Origin: Deltaproteobacteria bacterium
GTDB lineage: Bacteria; Desulfobacterota; Binatia; UTPRO1
DNA length: 53,664 nucleotides
Reading direction: 5' to 3'
Assembly (NCBI GenBank): GCA_029262315.1
Contig: JAJCZP010000016.1
Location: 1-53,664 of the forward strand
Shown: positions 33,821 through 42,819 of the stretch, one piece after another
Layout: every line of letters starts with the position of its first letter
Position numbering within the stretch: the stretch's first letter is position 1
Notes under the pieces: generated by a model
What the model was told of the DNA's origin: nothing
Databases searched by the model: none
The model's input: the letters and a program-made list of their open reading frames with translations, nothing else
Program-made: the position numbers and the translations under genes

Positions 33821-34471
33821 GTGGAAGGTCAGATCAAGAAGTCACGGACGCCGTTGCTCATGGCGTCGATCGCCGGGGTCGTCGCGACCACGGGCGACCT
33901 GTTGTTGCTCTACGTCGTGAACGCCGAGCGGCCCGCGCTCGAGCTCGCAGCGGCGCCGCCGTGGGCGTTAGCCGTAGGCTCGGTACTCGGTGTGGCCGCC
34001 ATCCCGTTCTATGCGCTTGGGTATCGCGAGCTTGGCAGTGCGCTCGCTGCGCGCGCACCGACGCGCGCGCGTGTGGTCCAGGCGGCCGGCGCGGTCGCCG
34101 CGATTCTCGGAGCGATCATCCACGGTCTTACTGGCGGGCTCATCGAGCGGGATCTCGCGTCTCCAGGGCCGGCGCGGCCGCCGTTCGAGGCGATGATGGC
34201 CTGGAACGACCCGCTCCTTCCGGCGTTGTGGGTCGCGGCGACGCTCCTTGTCGTGCTGGCGTCGATCGCGATGGCGCGCGATGCTGGAGAAAGCGGTCTG
34301 CCGTTGACCGTACGTGTCTTCAATCCTGTCGCGTTGACCCTTGCCCTCGGTGGGATTGGCCTCGGTGGCGAGCTTGGGCGCTCGTTCCTGACGCCGGCCG
34401 CGCCCAACGTCGCGCACGCGCTCTGCTTCGCCTGGGCTGCGCGTGTGCTGGGCCGACACGGACGGTACTGA
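33821..34471 (+). CDS. Multi-pass membrane protein, unknown function
   Basis: A 216-residue protein from GTG 33821 with GGGGAGG 10 bp upstream. About six membrane segments: LLMASIAGVVATTGDLLLLYVV, WALAVGSVLGVAAIPFYALG, VVQAAGAVAAILGAIIHGL, LLPALWVAATLLVVLASIAM, VALTLALGGIGLGGELG and AHALCFAWAARVL. The pattern GDLLLLY...PFYALGYRELG resembles a family of actinobacterial and proteobacterial membrane proteins without known role (possibly DUF6796). Confidence 0.68.
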   Translation: MEGQIKKSRTPLLMASIAGVVATTGDLLLLYVVNAERPALELAAAPPWALAVGSVLGVAAIPFYALGYRELGSALAARAPTRARVVQAAGAVAAILGAIIHGLTGGLIERDLASPGPARPPFEAMMAWNDPLLPALWVAATLLVVLASIAMARDAGESGLPLTVRVFNPVALTLALGGIGLGGELGRSFLTPAAPNVAHALCFAWAARVLGRHGRY

Positions 34472-34552
34472 GATGTCGGGTCAAGGGCACCGTGTGTTTC
34501 GCGTCGCACGGCGCGGGTGCTCGTGGGGCAGCGATGCCACTGAGGCGCGGCG

Positions 34553-35758
34553 TTAGGGGATGGCGCCGCGCTCTTTGAGTCCGGCGATCGCATCCCACTC
34601 GTAGCCGAGTTCGAGCAGGATGTCCTCGGTGTGTTGTCCGCATTCCGGCGTGGCGCCGGCGGGTGCCCATTGTGTTTCGGAGAAGTCGAGAGGCGTCGCG
34701 ACGCCGGGCGCCGTCGTGCCATCGACCTGCGGCACCTCGACGAAGCTACCCGCAGCGTGGACCTGCGGATCAGCGATTACTTCCTTTGTCGTTTGGACCG
34801 GTGCCCACCACATGCCGGCATCGTCGAATGCCTGGCCCCATTCGGCGAGCGACTTGGTTGCGAAGATTGCGTCGAGGATCGCCACGAGTTCGACGACGTT
34901 CTCCCGACGTGTGGTGATGGTTGCGAAGCGGGAGTCGTTGAGGAGGTCGGGGCGGGCGAGCGCACGGACGAGATCCGGCCAATGGCGTTGTCCTTGGAGA
35001 CCGAGCAACCAGAACCATCGTTCGTCACTGGTGCGGTAGCAACTAATGACCGGGTTCGGTTGATTGGTCCGGGTCATCGGAGTGGCCTCGATCCCGAACC
35101 GGAGCGCAGAGTTGGTGTCCCATCCGAGCACGAAGACGCCGATTCGAAGGAGCGAGGTCGTCACCAGCTGTCCGCGTCCCGTGCGCTCGCGTGCGAGGAG
35201 TGCGGCGGTGATGCCGCCGGCCAACGTCATGCCGGCGACGTGATCGCCCATGGCGCCGCGCTGGACCGGCGGGTCGGTGCCTGGCGCCGTCAGCGCCGCC
35301 GCGATCCCCGCGCGTGCCCAGAACGCGCCGACGTCGTACGCGGGCCGATGGGCCTCTGGACCAGTCTCGCCGTAGCCGGTGACCCGCGAGTACACGAGGC
35401 GGGGGTTCCGAGCGGCAAGCGTGTCGTAGTCGAGACCGAGCCGTGCGAGGGCCGCGGGGCGGACGTTCGTGACGAACACGTCGGCCTGATCGAGCAGCGC
35501 GAGCGCGATCGTTCTGCCTTCGTCGGTACGGAGATCGAGCGCGATGCTCCGCTTGCCTCGGTTGTCGAGCTCGAAGGGTGGGTTCGCCGGCAGCTCGATG
35601 CCGGCCGCGACCATGAACAAACCGCGGAACGGATCGCCCTCGCGCGGTTCGATCTTGACCACGTCGGCGCCCCAATCGGCCAGGATGCCCCCCGCGGATG
35701 GGCCAGCGACCCACACAGCCAACTCGACGACGCGAATGCCTTCACACGGACCGGCCAT
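34553..35758 (-). CDS. Class III CoA-transferase (CaiB/BaiF family)
   Basis: A 401-residue enzyme of family length. Start ATG 35758 begins GIRVVELAVWVAGP; then ILADWGADVVKIEPREGDPFR, NRGKRSIALDL, VFVTNVRPAALARLGLDY and YSRVTGYGETGP. D172 in GAMGDHVAGM is the conserved aspartate that forms the acyl-CoA anhydride intermediate. It moves CoA between carboxylates, or may be linked to racemisation as in alpha-methylacyl-CoA racemases of the same family, a step needed for sterol side chains. The open frame continues upstream to 36343, but this covers antisense of the next gene. Confidence 0.91.
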   Translation of the reverse strand: MAGPCEGIRVVELAVWVAGPSAGGILADWGADVVKIEPREGDPFRGLFMVAAGIELPANPPFELDNRGKRSIALDLRTDEGRTIALALLDQADVFVTNVRPAALARLGLDYDTLAARNPRLVYSRVTGYGETGPEAHRPAYDVGAFWARAGIAAALTAPGTDPPVQRGAMGDHVAGMTLAGGITAALLARERTGRGQLVTTSLLRIGVFVLGWDTNSALRFGIEATPMTRTNQPNPVISCYRTSDERWFWLLGLQGQRHWPDLVRALARPDLLNDSRFATITTRRENVVELVAILDAIFATKSLAEWGQAFDDAGMWWAPVQTTKEVIADPQVHAAGSFVEVPQVDGTTAPGVATPLDFSETQWAPAGATPECGQHTEDILLELGYEWDAIAGLKERGAIP

Positions 35759-35888
35759 GACGTTCCTCCAGCGTGCTGGGCTACCACCGCCCGAAGCGGT
35801 GGCGCAACCACGGTGCGCAATGCGTACTCGCAGTGTTGAGCGACGGCGGGCGCCGGCGGCAGAACGGCGGTGGGAGGGCTTACGCTCG

Positions 35889-37469
35889 ATGCATGACGAT
35901 TGGAAGATGAAGGCAGGCGTGTTCATTCTGGCGGCGGCAACCGTGGCGCTCGCGTCGGGGCCCATGCTGCCAGCAGGAACGGCGGGCGCGGGTCTCGTGC
36001 CGGCAGTGGTCGTGAACGAGATCCATGCGGATCCAGACGCCACCGCTGGTGACGCCAACGGCGACGGGACGGTCCAGAGCGCGGCCGACGAGTTTGTGGA
36101 GATCGTGAATCCCGGGCCAGCGGTTCTCGACGTCAGCGGTTGGACGGTTGTCGACGCGATCAGCACGCGCCACGTGTTTCCGCCCGGGTCGCTCCTGCTC
36201 GCTGGGTGCGGTGTCGTGGTGTTTGGCGGCGGCAATCCGACCGGGAGCTTCGGATCGATGCTGGTCCAGACTGCGTCGAGTGGTTCCCTCGGCTTGAACA
36301 ACGGCGGCGACACTGTCGTAGTCAACGATGGTGCCGGCGTCATCGCGAGCTATGCCTACGGTTCCGAGGGTGGCGGGAATCAGTCGCTGACCCGCGACCC
36401 CGATATCGTGGGTGCGAATCCCCTCGTCCGTCACCAGATCGCGACCGGCTCGGGCGGGGCACGATTCTCCCCCGGAACCCGGGTCGACGGCAGCGCGCTC
36501 GCCGCTTGTGCCGGGCCGGTGCCGACGGGTACCCCGGCGGCTATGGCGACGGCCACCGTCGCTGCTACCGCGACCCCGACCGTTCAGATTACGCCCACCG
36601 GAACGGCGACAGTGGTTCCTTCAGCGACCACGACTCCGGTGGCGACGGCAACGCCGGTGGCGACGGCAACGCCAGTGGCGACGGCAACGCCGGTGGCGAC
36701 GGTAACGCCAGTGGCGACGGCAACGCCGGTGGCGACGGCAACGCCGGTGGCGACGGCAACGCCGGTGGCGACGGCAACGCCAGTGGCGACGGCAACGCCG
36801 GTGGTGACGGCAACGCCGGTGGCGACGGCAACGCCAGTGGCGACGGCAACGCCGGTGGTGACGGCAACGCCGGTGGTGACGGCAACGCCGACGGTCGAGC
36901 CGACGGCGTCGATGGCCCTCTGTTTGGCGACTCCGCGTCCGGAATGTCTGACATCGATCCGCACGGGCCGAAGCATGCTCGTCCTGCAGGACCACGCGGT
37001 AGACCGGCGTGATCGGATCGTCTGGAAATGGCGGAAAGGAATGGCGACGTCTGTCGTCGACTTTGGCGATCCGCTGGCCAGCGACGACTATGCGCTCTGT
37101 GTGTACGACGAGTCGATATCAACGCCCCGACTCGTTCTGGCCGCCGCCGTGCCGGCCAACGACGCCTGCGCGGATACAGGCAACGACTGCTGGGCGCGAG
37201 CGCGCGCCGGGGCTCGGGTGCTGCGGTACAAGAGCGCCCGAGGCGTTCCCGACGGCGTCACCCGAGTGGTCCTGAAGCCTGGCGATGATGGTGTGGCTCG
37301 CATCACATTGCAGGCGCGCGGCGCGCATGTCGAGGTTCCTGAACTTCCGCTCGCGCTACCGCTTCGGGTGCAACTTCAGGGCGGGCACGGAGGCTGCTGG
37401 GAGTCCCGACATACGACGGTCGGGGTGCGACGGAACGACGTGCAGATCTTCCGGGGGCACGCCGAGTAG
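35889..37469 (+). CDS. Secreted lamin-tail-domain protein with TPVATA repeat linker
   Basis: A 526-residue exported protein. The signal peptide is roughly residues 1-32 (MKAGVFILAAATVALASG core). A lamin-tail domain follows: VVNEIHADPDATAGDANGDG, DEFVEIVNPGPAVLDVSGW, NNGGDTVVVNDG and ASYAYGSEGGGNQSLTR. A threonine-proline-rich linker of 14 hexapeptide repeats spans about residues 249-332. The C-terminal domain (IVWKWRKGMA, DYALCVYDES, RYKSARGVPDG) is of a type I recall from Binatia proteins. The start ATG 35889 is preceded by GGGAGGG. Probably a cell-surface protein; ligand unknown. Confidence 0.82.
   Translation: MHDDWKMKAGVFILAAATVALASGPMLPAGTAGAGLVPAVVVNEIHADPDATAGDANGDGTVQSAADEFVEIVNPGPAVLDVSGWTVVDAISTRHVFPPGSLLLAGCGVVVFGGGNPTGSFGSMLVQTASSGSLGLNNGGDTVVVNDGAGVIASYAYGSEGGGNQSLTRDPDIVGANPLVRHQIATGSGGARFSPGTRVDGSALAACAGPVPTGTPAAMATATVAATATPTVQITPTGTATVVPSATTTPVATATPVATATPVATATPVATVTPVATATPVATATPVATATPVATATPVATATPVVTATPVATATPVATATPVVTATPVVTATPTVEPTASMALCLATPRPECLTSIRTGRSMLVLQDHAVDRRDRIVWKWRKGMATSVVDFGDPLASDDYALCVYDESISTPRLVLAAAVPANDACADTGNDCWARARAGARVLRYKSARGVPDGVTRVVLKPGDDGVARITLQARGAHVEVPELPLALPLRVQLQGGHGGCWESRHTTVGVRRNDVQIFRGHAE
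36633..36884 (+). repeat. 14 tandem 18-bp repeats encoding TPVATA
   Basis: Fourteen consecutive 18-bp units encode TPVATA, with single-residue variants TPVATV (unit 4) and TPVVTA (units 10, 13, 14). The near-identical DNA suggests recent expansion and possible length variation between strains. Overlapping open frames on both strands (for example GGDGNA repeats) are by-products of the repeat. Confidence 0.95.
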
Positions 37470-37471
37470 CG

Positions 37472-37519
37472 CCCGGCCCGTACCGCGCGTCTTCTCCCCG
37501 TGGTCGCGGTATGGCCGGG
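37472..37519. terminator. Long inverted repeat between convergent genes
   Basis: CCCGGCCCGTACCGCG (37472-37487) pairs with CGCGGTATGGCCGGG (37505-37519), about 14 of 15 pairs with one bulge and a 17-base loop. It sits just after the lamin-tail gene stop and before the opposing thioesterase stop, as a two-way terminator would. Confidence 0.5.
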
Positions 37520-37535
37520 TCGGGCTCGAGGGCGA

Positions 37536-38249
37536 TCAGGTGCTGGCGCGCTTGATCGCCTCGAGCTTGGCCCGCCGGCGCATGAGCGCGTCCATCTTCT
37601 TTCGATCGACGGAAATGAACAGACCGTCGGCCTCGGCCGTGACCTCGTTTGCGGCGAAGAGCCGGCCGCGTGTGAAGATCTTTCGTCCCTCGATCCGCAG
37701 AATCTCGGCCTCGAAGAACAGCTCGGTATGGAGGGGGGTGGGGCGCCGATACCGAATCGTGAGCGTGCCGGTCATGCCGGGATTGCCGCTGCGTGATTGG
37801 ACGAAGCCCAACACCTCGTCGAAGGCGGCGGCGACATAGCCTCCGTGCACACTGCCGGGAGGACCTTCGTACGCCGAGCCGAAGGTGACGGTCGCCTCGG
37901 CGCCGCGCTCGCCGACCTGTCCGATCGTTATTGGAGGCGCGAGCGGGTTTGCGAGCCCCATGAATGGGCTCTGGTCGAAGAAGGCGCCGACGTCTCCGGC
38001 GTTCGCGGATTCCGCGTAGTGAAATCGCTTCAGGCGAGGATGTGCTTTGAGCGCTTCGGCATAGCGCTCGAGACCCTCCGCCGCACTCCGCAGTTCGTCC
38101 TCGGGGGCGTTGCTCGGGACGAGGCGCTCGATCACGAGTCGCATCGCGCGGGCGAGGCGCCGCTTCTGCTCCCACGCTGCGGCACCCGACGTCTTTGTGG
38201 TGTCCCAGTGCAGCGTGACCTTTCGCTTCCGCTTCGGCTTCTCGGTCAC
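37536..38249 (-). CDS. PaaI-like hotdog thioesterase
   Basis: A 237-residue protein: basic N-terminus (EKPKRKRKVTLHW), a helical region, then FMGLANPLAPP and the hotdog domain with GSVHGGYVAAAFDEVLGF and MTGTLTIRYRRPTPLHTELFF. The aspartate in AAFDEVLG is the expected catalytic residue. Acyl-CoA thioesterase activity is likely. Paralogue of 11287-11898; both share the unusual N-terminal extension. Confidence 0.86.
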   Translation of the reverse strand: MTEKPKRKRKVTLHWDTTKTSGAAAWEQKRRLARAMRLVIERLVPSNAPEDELRSAAEGLERYAEALKAHPRLKRFHYAESANAGDVGAFFDQSPFMGLANPLAPPITIGQVGERGAEATVTFGSAYEGPPGSVHGGYVAAAFDEVLGFVQSRSGNPGMTGTLTIRYRRPTPLHTELFFEAEILRIEGRKIFTRGRLFAANEVTAEADGLFISVDRKKMDALMRRRAKLEAIKRAST

Positions 38250-38329
38250 ATGCCCATCCTCCCACGTCCGCGGCGGCGCGGCGAACGCCGCGCTTCGCGC
38301 CGTGGGGGGATCGTGCTAGACGAGTCGCC

Positions 38330-39238
38330 ATGCGGTTTTCCTTTGCCGATTCCATGATCGACCCGAGCTTCTATCTACCGCTGGCGCAGGCGGTGGAGGA
38401 AGCTGGATGGTCCTCGATGATCGTGCCCGACAGCCTGTGCTACCCGGAAGTGTCCGATAGCAAGTATCCGTACACGCCGGATGGCAACCGGGAATTTCTC
38501 GAGAACAAGCCCTTCATCGATCCGTTCGTTCTCGTGCCCGCCATGGGTGCCGTTACCAAGACTCTGCGTTTCAACACCTTCGTGGTGAAGTTGCCGATTC
38601 GTCATCCGGTGCTGGTCGCGAAGTCGGTCAGTTCCATCGCCGTGTTGACGAACGACAGGTTTGGGTTCGGGGTGGGCGTGAGCCCATGGCCCGACGATTT
38701 CCGGGCGTGCGATGCGCAATGGAAAGGGCGCGGCAAGCGCATGAACGAGATGCTCGAGATGATTCGTGGTCTCACGCGCGCCGCCGAGGGCTCGACTGAC
38801 GGCCCCTTTGCCCGCGGGGACTTCTTCGAGTTTCACGGCGAGTACTATGATCTCGAGAGCATCAAGATGTGTCCGGCGCCGCGTGTTCCGATTCCGATCC
38901 TGATCGGCGGCCACTCCGAGGCCGCACTCACGCGCGCGGCACGACTCGGCGACGGATGGATGCACGCCGGTGGCGACCCAGCCGAGTTCGATACCATGAT
39001 GGCACGACTCCAGGAGCTGCGGCGCGAGTACGGGCGCGAGCGCGAGCCCTTCGAGGTGCACGTCATCTCGCTCGACGCGTATAGTGTCGATGGTGCCCGG
39101 CGGCTCGAGGATCGTGGCGTGACCGACGCCATCGTGGGATTCCGGAATGCGTACGCCATGGAGCCCGACGCCGAGACCCTGCAGCACAAGATCGACTGCG
39201 TGCGCCGGTTCGCCGACGACGTCATCGCCAAGACGTGA
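38330..39238 (+). CDS. LLM-class F420-dependent oxidoreductase
   Basis: A 302-residue luciferase-like TIM barrel. Features: MRFSFADSMIDPSFYLPLA, SSMIVPDSLCYPE, NDRFGFGVGVSPWPDDF (cofactor-binding loop), and VPIPILIGGHSEAALTRAARLGDGW (PILIGGHSEA). These match F420-type members that act on hydrophobic ketones or enones. It is separated by 64 bp from the thiolase-like gene. Divergent from the thioesterase at 37536, whose start is 80 bp away. Confidence 0.86.
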   Translation: MRFSFADSMIDPSFYLPLAQAVEEAGWSSMIVPDSLCYPEVSDSKYPYTPDGNREFLENKPFIDPFVLVPAMGAVTKTLRFNTFVVKLPIRHPVLVAKSVSSIAVLTNDRFGFGVGVSPWPDDFRACDAQWKGRGKRMNEMLEMIRGLTRAAEGSTDGPFARGDFFEFHGEYYDLESIKMCPAPRVPIPILIGGHSEAALTRAARLGDGWMHAGGDPAEFDTMMARLQELRREYGREREPFEVHVISLDAYSVDGARRLEDRGVTDAIVGFRNAYAMEPDAETLQHKIDCVRRFADDVIAKT

Positions 39239-39302
39239 CGGTGCCGGGTCGCGCTGATCACGGCGCGGTGGGAATGCGCGATACGCCTCCCCTGTTTGCC
39301 CG

Positions 39303-40775
39303 ATGAGCATGGACCCAAAGACTCCCGTACTGGTCGGTGTCGGTGCGGTCGTCCAGCGGGCGGCCGATCCTGCGACCGCGGATGAAGCGGTGGCACTCAT
39401 GGCCACGGCCCTCGAGCGAGCGGCCGACGACGCTGGAAGCCGGCAGCTCCTCACCGATGCGGACGGTATCGCCGTGCCAAGGGGGCTCTGGGAGTACAGT
39501 GATCCAGCGCGCATGGTCGCGGCGCGACTCGGCGCGCGGCAGGCGCGTACGTCGCTCGCCGAGATTGGGGTGTTGCAGCCGACCCTGGTGAATGCCGCGT
39601 GCCGCGACATCGCCTGTGGCAAAGCTGATGTCGTGCTGGTGGCGGGTGGCGAGGCGAAGTATCGGAACGTGAGCGCGCGAGGTGCGGGAGTCGCCGTCAG
39701 CGATACACCGCAAGTAGGCGTCGCGCCCGACGAGACGCTGCGCCCCGCCGACGAGCTGTTTACTCAGCTCGAGGTCGAGCGAGGCCTCGTCATGCCCGTG
39801 AACTGCTACGCGGTGATGGAAAACGCACTCCGCTACGCTGATGGACAGACGGTCGAGGCGCATCGCGACGCGGTGGCCGCGTTGTGGGCGGGCTTCAGCC
39901 TGGTCGCGGCCGACAATCCGTACGCCTGGTACCGCGAGCCGATATCGGCCGCGGAGATCCGTGATGCGTCACCCACGAACCGGATGCTCGCGTTTCCGTA
40001 CACCAAGCGCCACAACTCGCAGTGGAACGTCGATCAAGCTGCCGGCCTGATCCTGTGCTCGGTGGAGAAGGCGCGGGCGCTCGGCCTTGCGTCGGATGGA
40101 TGGATTTTCCCGTTGGCCGCAGTCGAGTCCAACCATATGGTTCCGATGGTGCTCCGCCGTGAGCTGCACCGGTGTCCGGCGTTCGCCATCGCGGGTACTC
40201 GCGCCCTGGCATTCGCCGGGCGCACGCGCGCCGATCTTCGACATGTCGATCTCTACAGCTGTTTCCCGATCGCCGTTCGCATCCAGGCCCGCGAGCTGGG
40301 ATTGACCGAGCAGCGGCCGCTGACGGTCACGGGAGGGATGGCGTTCGCCGGGGGACCGCTCAACAACTATGTTCTACAAGCTACGGTGCGGATGGCCGAA
40401 GTGCTGCGCGACGATCGTGACGCGACGGGTCTGACGACGGCGGTCAGCGGCATGCTCATGAAGCAGGGCGTCAATCTCTGGTCGGCAACGCCAGCGGCAG
40501 GGAGCTTCCGATTCGAGGATGTGTCCGCCGAGGCGGCGACGGCGACGGCGACGCTGACACTGGTCGACGATTTCGAAGGCGAGGCGCCGGTGGCAAGTTA
40601 TACCGTGTTGTACTTGGACGAGACGCCGGTTCGCGGCATCGTTCTCTGTGATCTGCCGGATGAACGCCGTGCGCTGGTGACCACCGACGACAGCGCGATC
40701 ATCCAGGGCATCCTTGCCGACGAGTTCTGCGGTCGCCAGGTGCGCGTGGGGTCGGGCGGCACCTTTTCGGTCTGA
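39303..40775 (+). CDS. Thiolase-superfamily protein (acetyl-CoA acetyltransferase-like)
   Basis: A 490-residue protein with N-terminal thiolase landmarks: TPVLVGVGAVVQRAADP, DGIAVPRG, ADVVLVAGGEAKYR and VDLYSCFPIAVRIQARELG. An OB-like C-terminal extension of about 80 residues includes ASYTVLYLDETPVRGIVLCDL. The classical nucleophile motif is not evident; cysteines in VNAACRDIACGKAD lie nearby. It resembles large mycobacterial thiolase-like proteins of the Rv1627c type, whose reaction is not clear to me. Likely steroid or lipid acyl-CoA related. Confidence 0.82.
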   Translation: MSMDPKTPVLVGVGAVVQRAADPATADEAVALMATALERAADDAGSRQLLTDADGIAVPRGLWEYSDPARMVAARLGARQARTSLAEIGVLQPTLVNAACRDIACGKADVVLVAGGEAKYRNVSARGAGVAVSDTPQVGVAPDETLRPADELFTQLEVERGLVMPVNCYAVMENALRYADGQTVEAHRDAVAALWAGFSLVAADNPYAWYREPISAAEIRDASPTNRMLAFPYTKRHNSQWNVDQAAGLILCSVEKARALGLASDGWIFPLAAVESNHMVPMVLRRELHRCPAFAIAGTRALAFAGRTRADLRHVDLYSCFPIAVRIQARELGLTEQRPLTVTGGMAFAGGPLNNYVLQATVRMAEVLRDDRDATGLTTAVSGMLMKQGVNLWSATPAAGSFRFEDVSAEAATATATLTLVDDFEGEAPVASYTVLYLDETPVRGIVLCDLPDERRALVTTDDSAIIQGILADEFCGRQVRVGSGGTFSV

Positions 40776-40879
40776 CCGATGTGTTCGGATCGACCGTGCG
40801 AGCCTGCCAGGGCGATTGGCGAGGTGTCGCCGCACGGAAAGTGTCGAGTTCGATGGTGGCCGCACGGCCAGCGTTCGTC

Positions 40880-42814
40880 TCAGGGTGCTGGCGCGGCTTC
40901 AGGCGTGGTGGTCGTGTTCTGTGCGCGCACGACGGCGAGAATATCGGCGCCGTAGCGCTCGGCTTTCGACGGCCCGATTCCGTGCGCGAGCTTGAGTTCG
41001 TCGAGGGTGCGTGGCCGGAGGCGAGCGATGTCACGGAGGGAGCGGTCACTCGCGACGACGTAGGCAGGTACCTCGGCGCGCTGGGCCTCTTCGAGCCGCC
41101 AGTGGCGCAATGCCTCGAATACGATTTGTTCGGCTGGGTCGAGTGTAGGGACGGTGGTCGCGCCCGTGCCCGTGCCGCGGTGCCCCGCGCCTGAGGCTCG
41201 CTCCGTTTCCCGTCCGCCCGCGCGCGCAACGCGTGTCGGTGGCAACAGCACGCGCGCCGGCCGCTCGCCACGCATGACCGCATGGCCGTCGCTCGTGAGC
41301 ACCAGCACCGGGCGATCGTCGCCACTGAATCCGACCCAGCCGGCGACGACGCAGCGGCGGAGCAGCCGGGCGATCCACGGCCCGGGGTACTCGCGCAGAA
41401 TTCCGAATGTGCGGGTGCGGGCGAGTCCGCTGTAGTCGAGCCGGGGCTCCGGATCGCCATGGAGGAGCTTCACCGCGAGCTGCATGCCGAATCGGCGATC
41501 GACGCGCGCCACCCCACTCAGTGCCTTGCGGACGATCACCGTGATGGCGTCCTCGTCCTGCTCCTCTCCGCTGGCGAGTGATTGACAGTTGTCGCACCGT
41601 CCGCACCCGTCGAGCGCCTCCGCGTCGTCGCTGAAGTAGCGCAAAATGGCGTCGTGCCGGCAGCTTCCGCCTTCCAACCAGCGCATGAGATCGAGAAACA
41701 GACCCCACTTGTGTTCGACGACCTCGGCCGCGGGCGGTGGATCGCCGCTTTCGAGCAGGCGCCGCCGTTGTGGGAGATCTCCCGGAAGCGTGGTGAGGAG
41801 GGCGACGGCGTTCTCGCCATCGCGTCCCGCACGGCCGACTTCCTGATAGTACGCCTCCACAGAGCCTGGCGGTGCGAGATGCAGCACCGCGCGGACGTCG
41901 GCGCGATCGATGCCCATGCCGAAAGCGTTGGTAGCGACGACGATCTCGAGTTCGCCATCGCTGAAGGCCTGCTGCGCTCGGCTGCGGACAGCGCCGGGCA
42001 GTCCAGCATGGTATGCCGCGGTCTTCCAGCCCCGGTCGCCCAGGCGCGCGCATTCCTCCTCGGTGAGCTTGCGCGTGGGGGCGTACACGATGGCGGTGCC
42101 GCGGCCACTGCCGGGGGCGTCCAACGCTTCTGCGAGTGTGGCATCGACCAAGCGCCGTCGCTCGTTCGCGCTGTCGACCTCGGCGGCGCGCAGCGCGAGG
42201 TTTGGGCGCGCGAAGCCGTGTACGATCTGCGGGGTGTCGTTGCCGAGCCCGAGTCGCACCAGGATCTCGTCCCGGACGATCGGGGTCGCGGTGGCCGTGC
42301 ACGCCAAGACCCGGACGTCCTCGAGCTCGCGGAGCACATTGCCGATCTCGAGGTACTCGGGTCTGAAGTCGTGTCCCCACTCGCTGATGCAATGTGCCTC
42401 GTCGATGGCGACGAGCGGGCAATCGAGGTCTTGAAGGAGCGCGCGAAAGCCGGAGAAGACGAGTCGCTCGGGCGCGACATACACCAGCGTGCAGTCCCCG
42501 GCGCGAATTGCCGCCATGCGAGCGCGCATCTCGCTCGCCTCGACCGTCGAGGCGAGAAATGTCGCTGCGATGCCGCGCTCGCTGAGGGCATGCACCTGAT
42601 CGTGCATCAACGAGATCAGAGGGGAGACGACGAGCGTGGTTCCAGGGAGCAGGCACGCGGGGAGCTGGTAGGTGAGGCTCTTGCCGCCGCCGGTTGGCGC
42701 GACGAGCAGGAGTCGCCGGTGTGCCAGCAGGGCGTCGATCGCCTCTCGTTGCCCAGGACGGAAGTCCGTGTAGCCGAGCTGCCGGAGGCCGGCGTCCAGA
42801 TCGAGATCAGCCAC
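40880..42814 (-). CDS. recQ: ATP-dependent DNA helicase RecQ
   Basis: A 644-residue RecQ. Order: Walker A APTGGGKSLTYQL, VVSPLISLMHDQ, DEAH box AIDEAHCISEWGHDFRPEY, motif VI region VGRAGRDGE, zinc-binding cysteines SCRHDAILRYF and CGRCDNC, winged-helix RQC, and a C-terminal HRDC domain ending LAHGIGPSKAERYG. It unwinds recombination intermediates 3' to 5'. Start set at GTG 42814, 5 bp after the aminotransferase stop; the open frame continues upstream but overlaps that gene. Confidence 0.93.
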   Translation of the reverse strand: MADLDLDAGLRQLGYTDFRPGQREAIDALLAHRRLLLVAPTGGGKSLTYQLPACLLPGTTLVVSPLISLMHDQVHALSERGIAATFLASTVEASEMRARMAAIRAGDCTLVYVAPERLVFSGFRALLQDLDCPLVAIDEAHCISEWGHDFRPEYLEIGNVLRELEDVRVLACTATATPIVRDEILVRLGLGNDTPQIVHGFARPNLALRAAEVDSANERRRLVDATLAEALDAPGSGRGTAIVYAPTRKLTEEECARLGDRGWKTAAYHAGLPGAVRSRAQQAFSDGELEIVVATNAFGMGIDRADVRAVLHLAPPGSVEAYYQEVGRAGRDGENAVALLTTLPGDLPQRRRLLESGDPPPAAEVVEHKWGLFLDLMRWLEGGSCRHDAILRYFSDDAEALDGCGRCDNCQSLASGEEQDEDAITVIVRKALSGVARVDRRFGMQLAVKLLHGDPEPRLDYSGLARTRTFGILREYPGPWIARLLRRCVVAGWVGFSGDDRPVLVLTSDGHAVMRGERPARVLLPPTRVARAGGRETERASGAGHRGTGTGATTVPTLDPAEQIVFEALRHWRLEEAQRAEVPAYVVASDRSLRDIARLRPRTLDELKLAHGIGPSKAERYGADILAVVRAQNTTTTPEAAPAP

Positions 42815-42819
42815 GCGCG

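Noticed and set aside
34553-36343. Longer form of the CoA-transferase starting near 36343
   Set aside because: The extra 195 residues are antisense to the lamin-tail protein and unlike the family N-terminus, which begins at 35758.
36633-36884. CRISPR-like array
   Set aside because: The 18-bp units are contiguous without spacers and keep a coding frame; no cas genes nearby.
36140-37012. GGDGNA-repeat, collagen-like open frame
   Set aside because: It is the out-of-frame reading of the TPVATA repeat inside the lamin-tail gene, which has a signal peptide and recognisable domains.
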